A DNA stretch of 7,974 nucleotides from Bacteroidota bacterium (GTDB taxonomy: Bacteria > Bacteroidota > Bacteroidia > Cytophagales > Cyclobacteriaceae): contig JAPUIM010000107.1 of the NCBI GenBank assembly GCA_027297025.1, positions 1 through 7,974 on the forward strand. The letters run 5' to 3'. A model generated the notes under the pieces. It ran no database searches, was not told where the DNA came from, and saw nothing but the letters and a program-made list of their open reading frames with translations. Below are positions 7,555 to 7,974 of this stretch, one piece after another; position 1 is the first letter of the stretch, and the number at the start of each line of letters is the position of its first letter. A program made the position numbers and the translations under genes.

Positions 7555-7597
7555 AATCCTTCATAAGTTTATCGAGATAAAAAACTTACGAAGGATT
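7555..7597 (-). terminator. Rho-independent terminator of the TonB-dependent receptor gene
   Basis: Two 16-base arms at 7555-7570 and 7582-7597 are complementary around an 11-base loop, with one non-matching position (A7563 against C7589). In minus-strand RNA this position becomes a G-U wobble, so the stem is continuous, and it is followed by a run of seven U (from the A tract at 7550-7556). In plus-strand RNA the position is an A-C mismatch and the downstream sequence has no solid U run. The hairpin starts 23 bp after the receptor stop codon. It could weakly affect plus-strand transcription from the secreted-protein gene as well. Confidence 0.8.
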
Positions 7598-7620
7598 GTA
7601 GTTGTTTACTAATACTGTTT

Positions 7621-7974
7621 CTAAAACTCTATCCTATAGCTTAATACCGGGATTATACCCAATTGAGTTTCTTCTACTATCCTATCTACATCACTGTCAT
7701 AATAAATGCCCTGAACATTCTCTCGACTGGTGACATTTTGAATTTCCAAACGCCATATACGGGTTGATTTAGCCCGATTCTTACGATGGCTCACTTGCAA
7801 ATCGATTCGAAAATAATCGGGAAGTCTTTCTGAAAATGCATTGATTAATTTATCACCGTCATTTTGTAACACGGTTTCTCCCGCCAGGCTTGATGCCTCT
7901 AAATCAATGGGGATAAATCTTTGATTACCCGACCAGGTAGTCCTGACATTAAAGGCCAAAATATTATCTTTTTT
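7621..7974 (-). CDS. TonB-dependent outer-membrane receptor, C-terminal end only
   Basis: The frame is open from the right edge (K-K-D-N-I-L-A-F-N-V-R-T) to the stop at 7621, giving the last 117 residues of a larger protein; the TTG at 7959 is not a start. The wording is that of the final beta-strands of Bacteroidota TonB-dependent receptors, usually annotated as carboxypeptidase-regulatory-like or outer-membrane beta-barrel proteins: RFIPIDLEAS, a loop, DYFRIDLQVSHRKN, then WRLEIQNVTSRENV, and the final strand GIIPVLSYRIEF. The last residue is phenylalanine, as required for recognition by the outer-membrane beta-barrel assembly machinery. The alternating pattern and N-V-T/S-R-E-N turn fit amphipathic barrel strands. 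The transported substrate cannot be inferred from this end; the plug and TonB box are outside the window. Confidence 0.85.
   Translation of the reverse strand, partial: KKDNILAFNVRTTWSGNQRFIPIDLEASSLAGETVLQNDGDKLINAFSERLPDYFRIDLQVSHRKNRAKSTRIWRLEIQNVTSRENVQGIYYDSDVDRIVEETQLGIIPVLSYRIEF

Noticed and set aside
7535..7569. Direct repeat of CATAAGTT (7535-7542 and 7562-7569)
   Set aside because: An eight-base repeat in A/T-rich intergenic DNA; the second copy is explained as part of the terminator stem.
7957..7959. TTG at 7959 as the start of a small 112-residue protein
   Set aside because: The frame is open to the right edge and the content is plainly the last beta-strands of a TonB-dependent receptor, so it is an internal leucine codon.

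Overview
The window looks like ordinary chromosomal DNA of a member of the Bacteroidota, probably from the Cytophagales side of the phylum. Four things suggest this: (i) the C-terminal end of a TonB-dependent outer-membrane receptor; (ii) an exported M1 peptidase of the type common in this phylum; (iii) start codons preceded by A/T-rich sequence rather than Shine-Dalgarno motifs; (iv) a PolA whose N-terminal wording (LLDAMALIYRAHFAFSKNPR) resembles, from memory, Cytophagales PolA proteins. The placement is inference, as no database could be searched.

Layout, left to right. An exported M1 zinc metallopeptidase (+) enters from the left edge with its start outside the window and ends at 2223. 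After an 83-bp convergent gap come two minus-strand genes, read right to left. polA (6061 to 3275) encodes DNA polymerase I. Seventeen bp behind it is a fold-type II PLP enzyme (3257 to 2307) of the serine racemase / catabolic threonine dehydratase group. The two are probably co-transcribed. A 58-bp A/T-rich divergent region separates polA from a plus-strand gene (6120-7505) for a secreted protein of 461 residues that I do not recognise. A strong hairpin (7555-7597) lies in the last intergenic gap. It is oriented to terminate the minus-strand TonB-dependent receptor gene, whose last 117 codons close the window (7974 to 7621).

Functionally the window mixes a housekeeping repair/replication enzyme, an amino-acid PLP enzyme and three cell-envelope or exported proteins. 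I see no sign of one joint pathway, and no mobile element, CRISPR array, RNA gene or defence cassette. The most notable observation is in PolA. The 5'-nuclease and polymerase active sites are intact, but two of the four metal-binding carboxylates of the 3'-5' proofreading exonuclease are replaced (DxE reads D-T-V, and YxxxD reads Y-T-C-E-S), which predicts a polymerase without proofreading. The second is the unassigned secreted protein. I did not find a convincing new multi-gene system.
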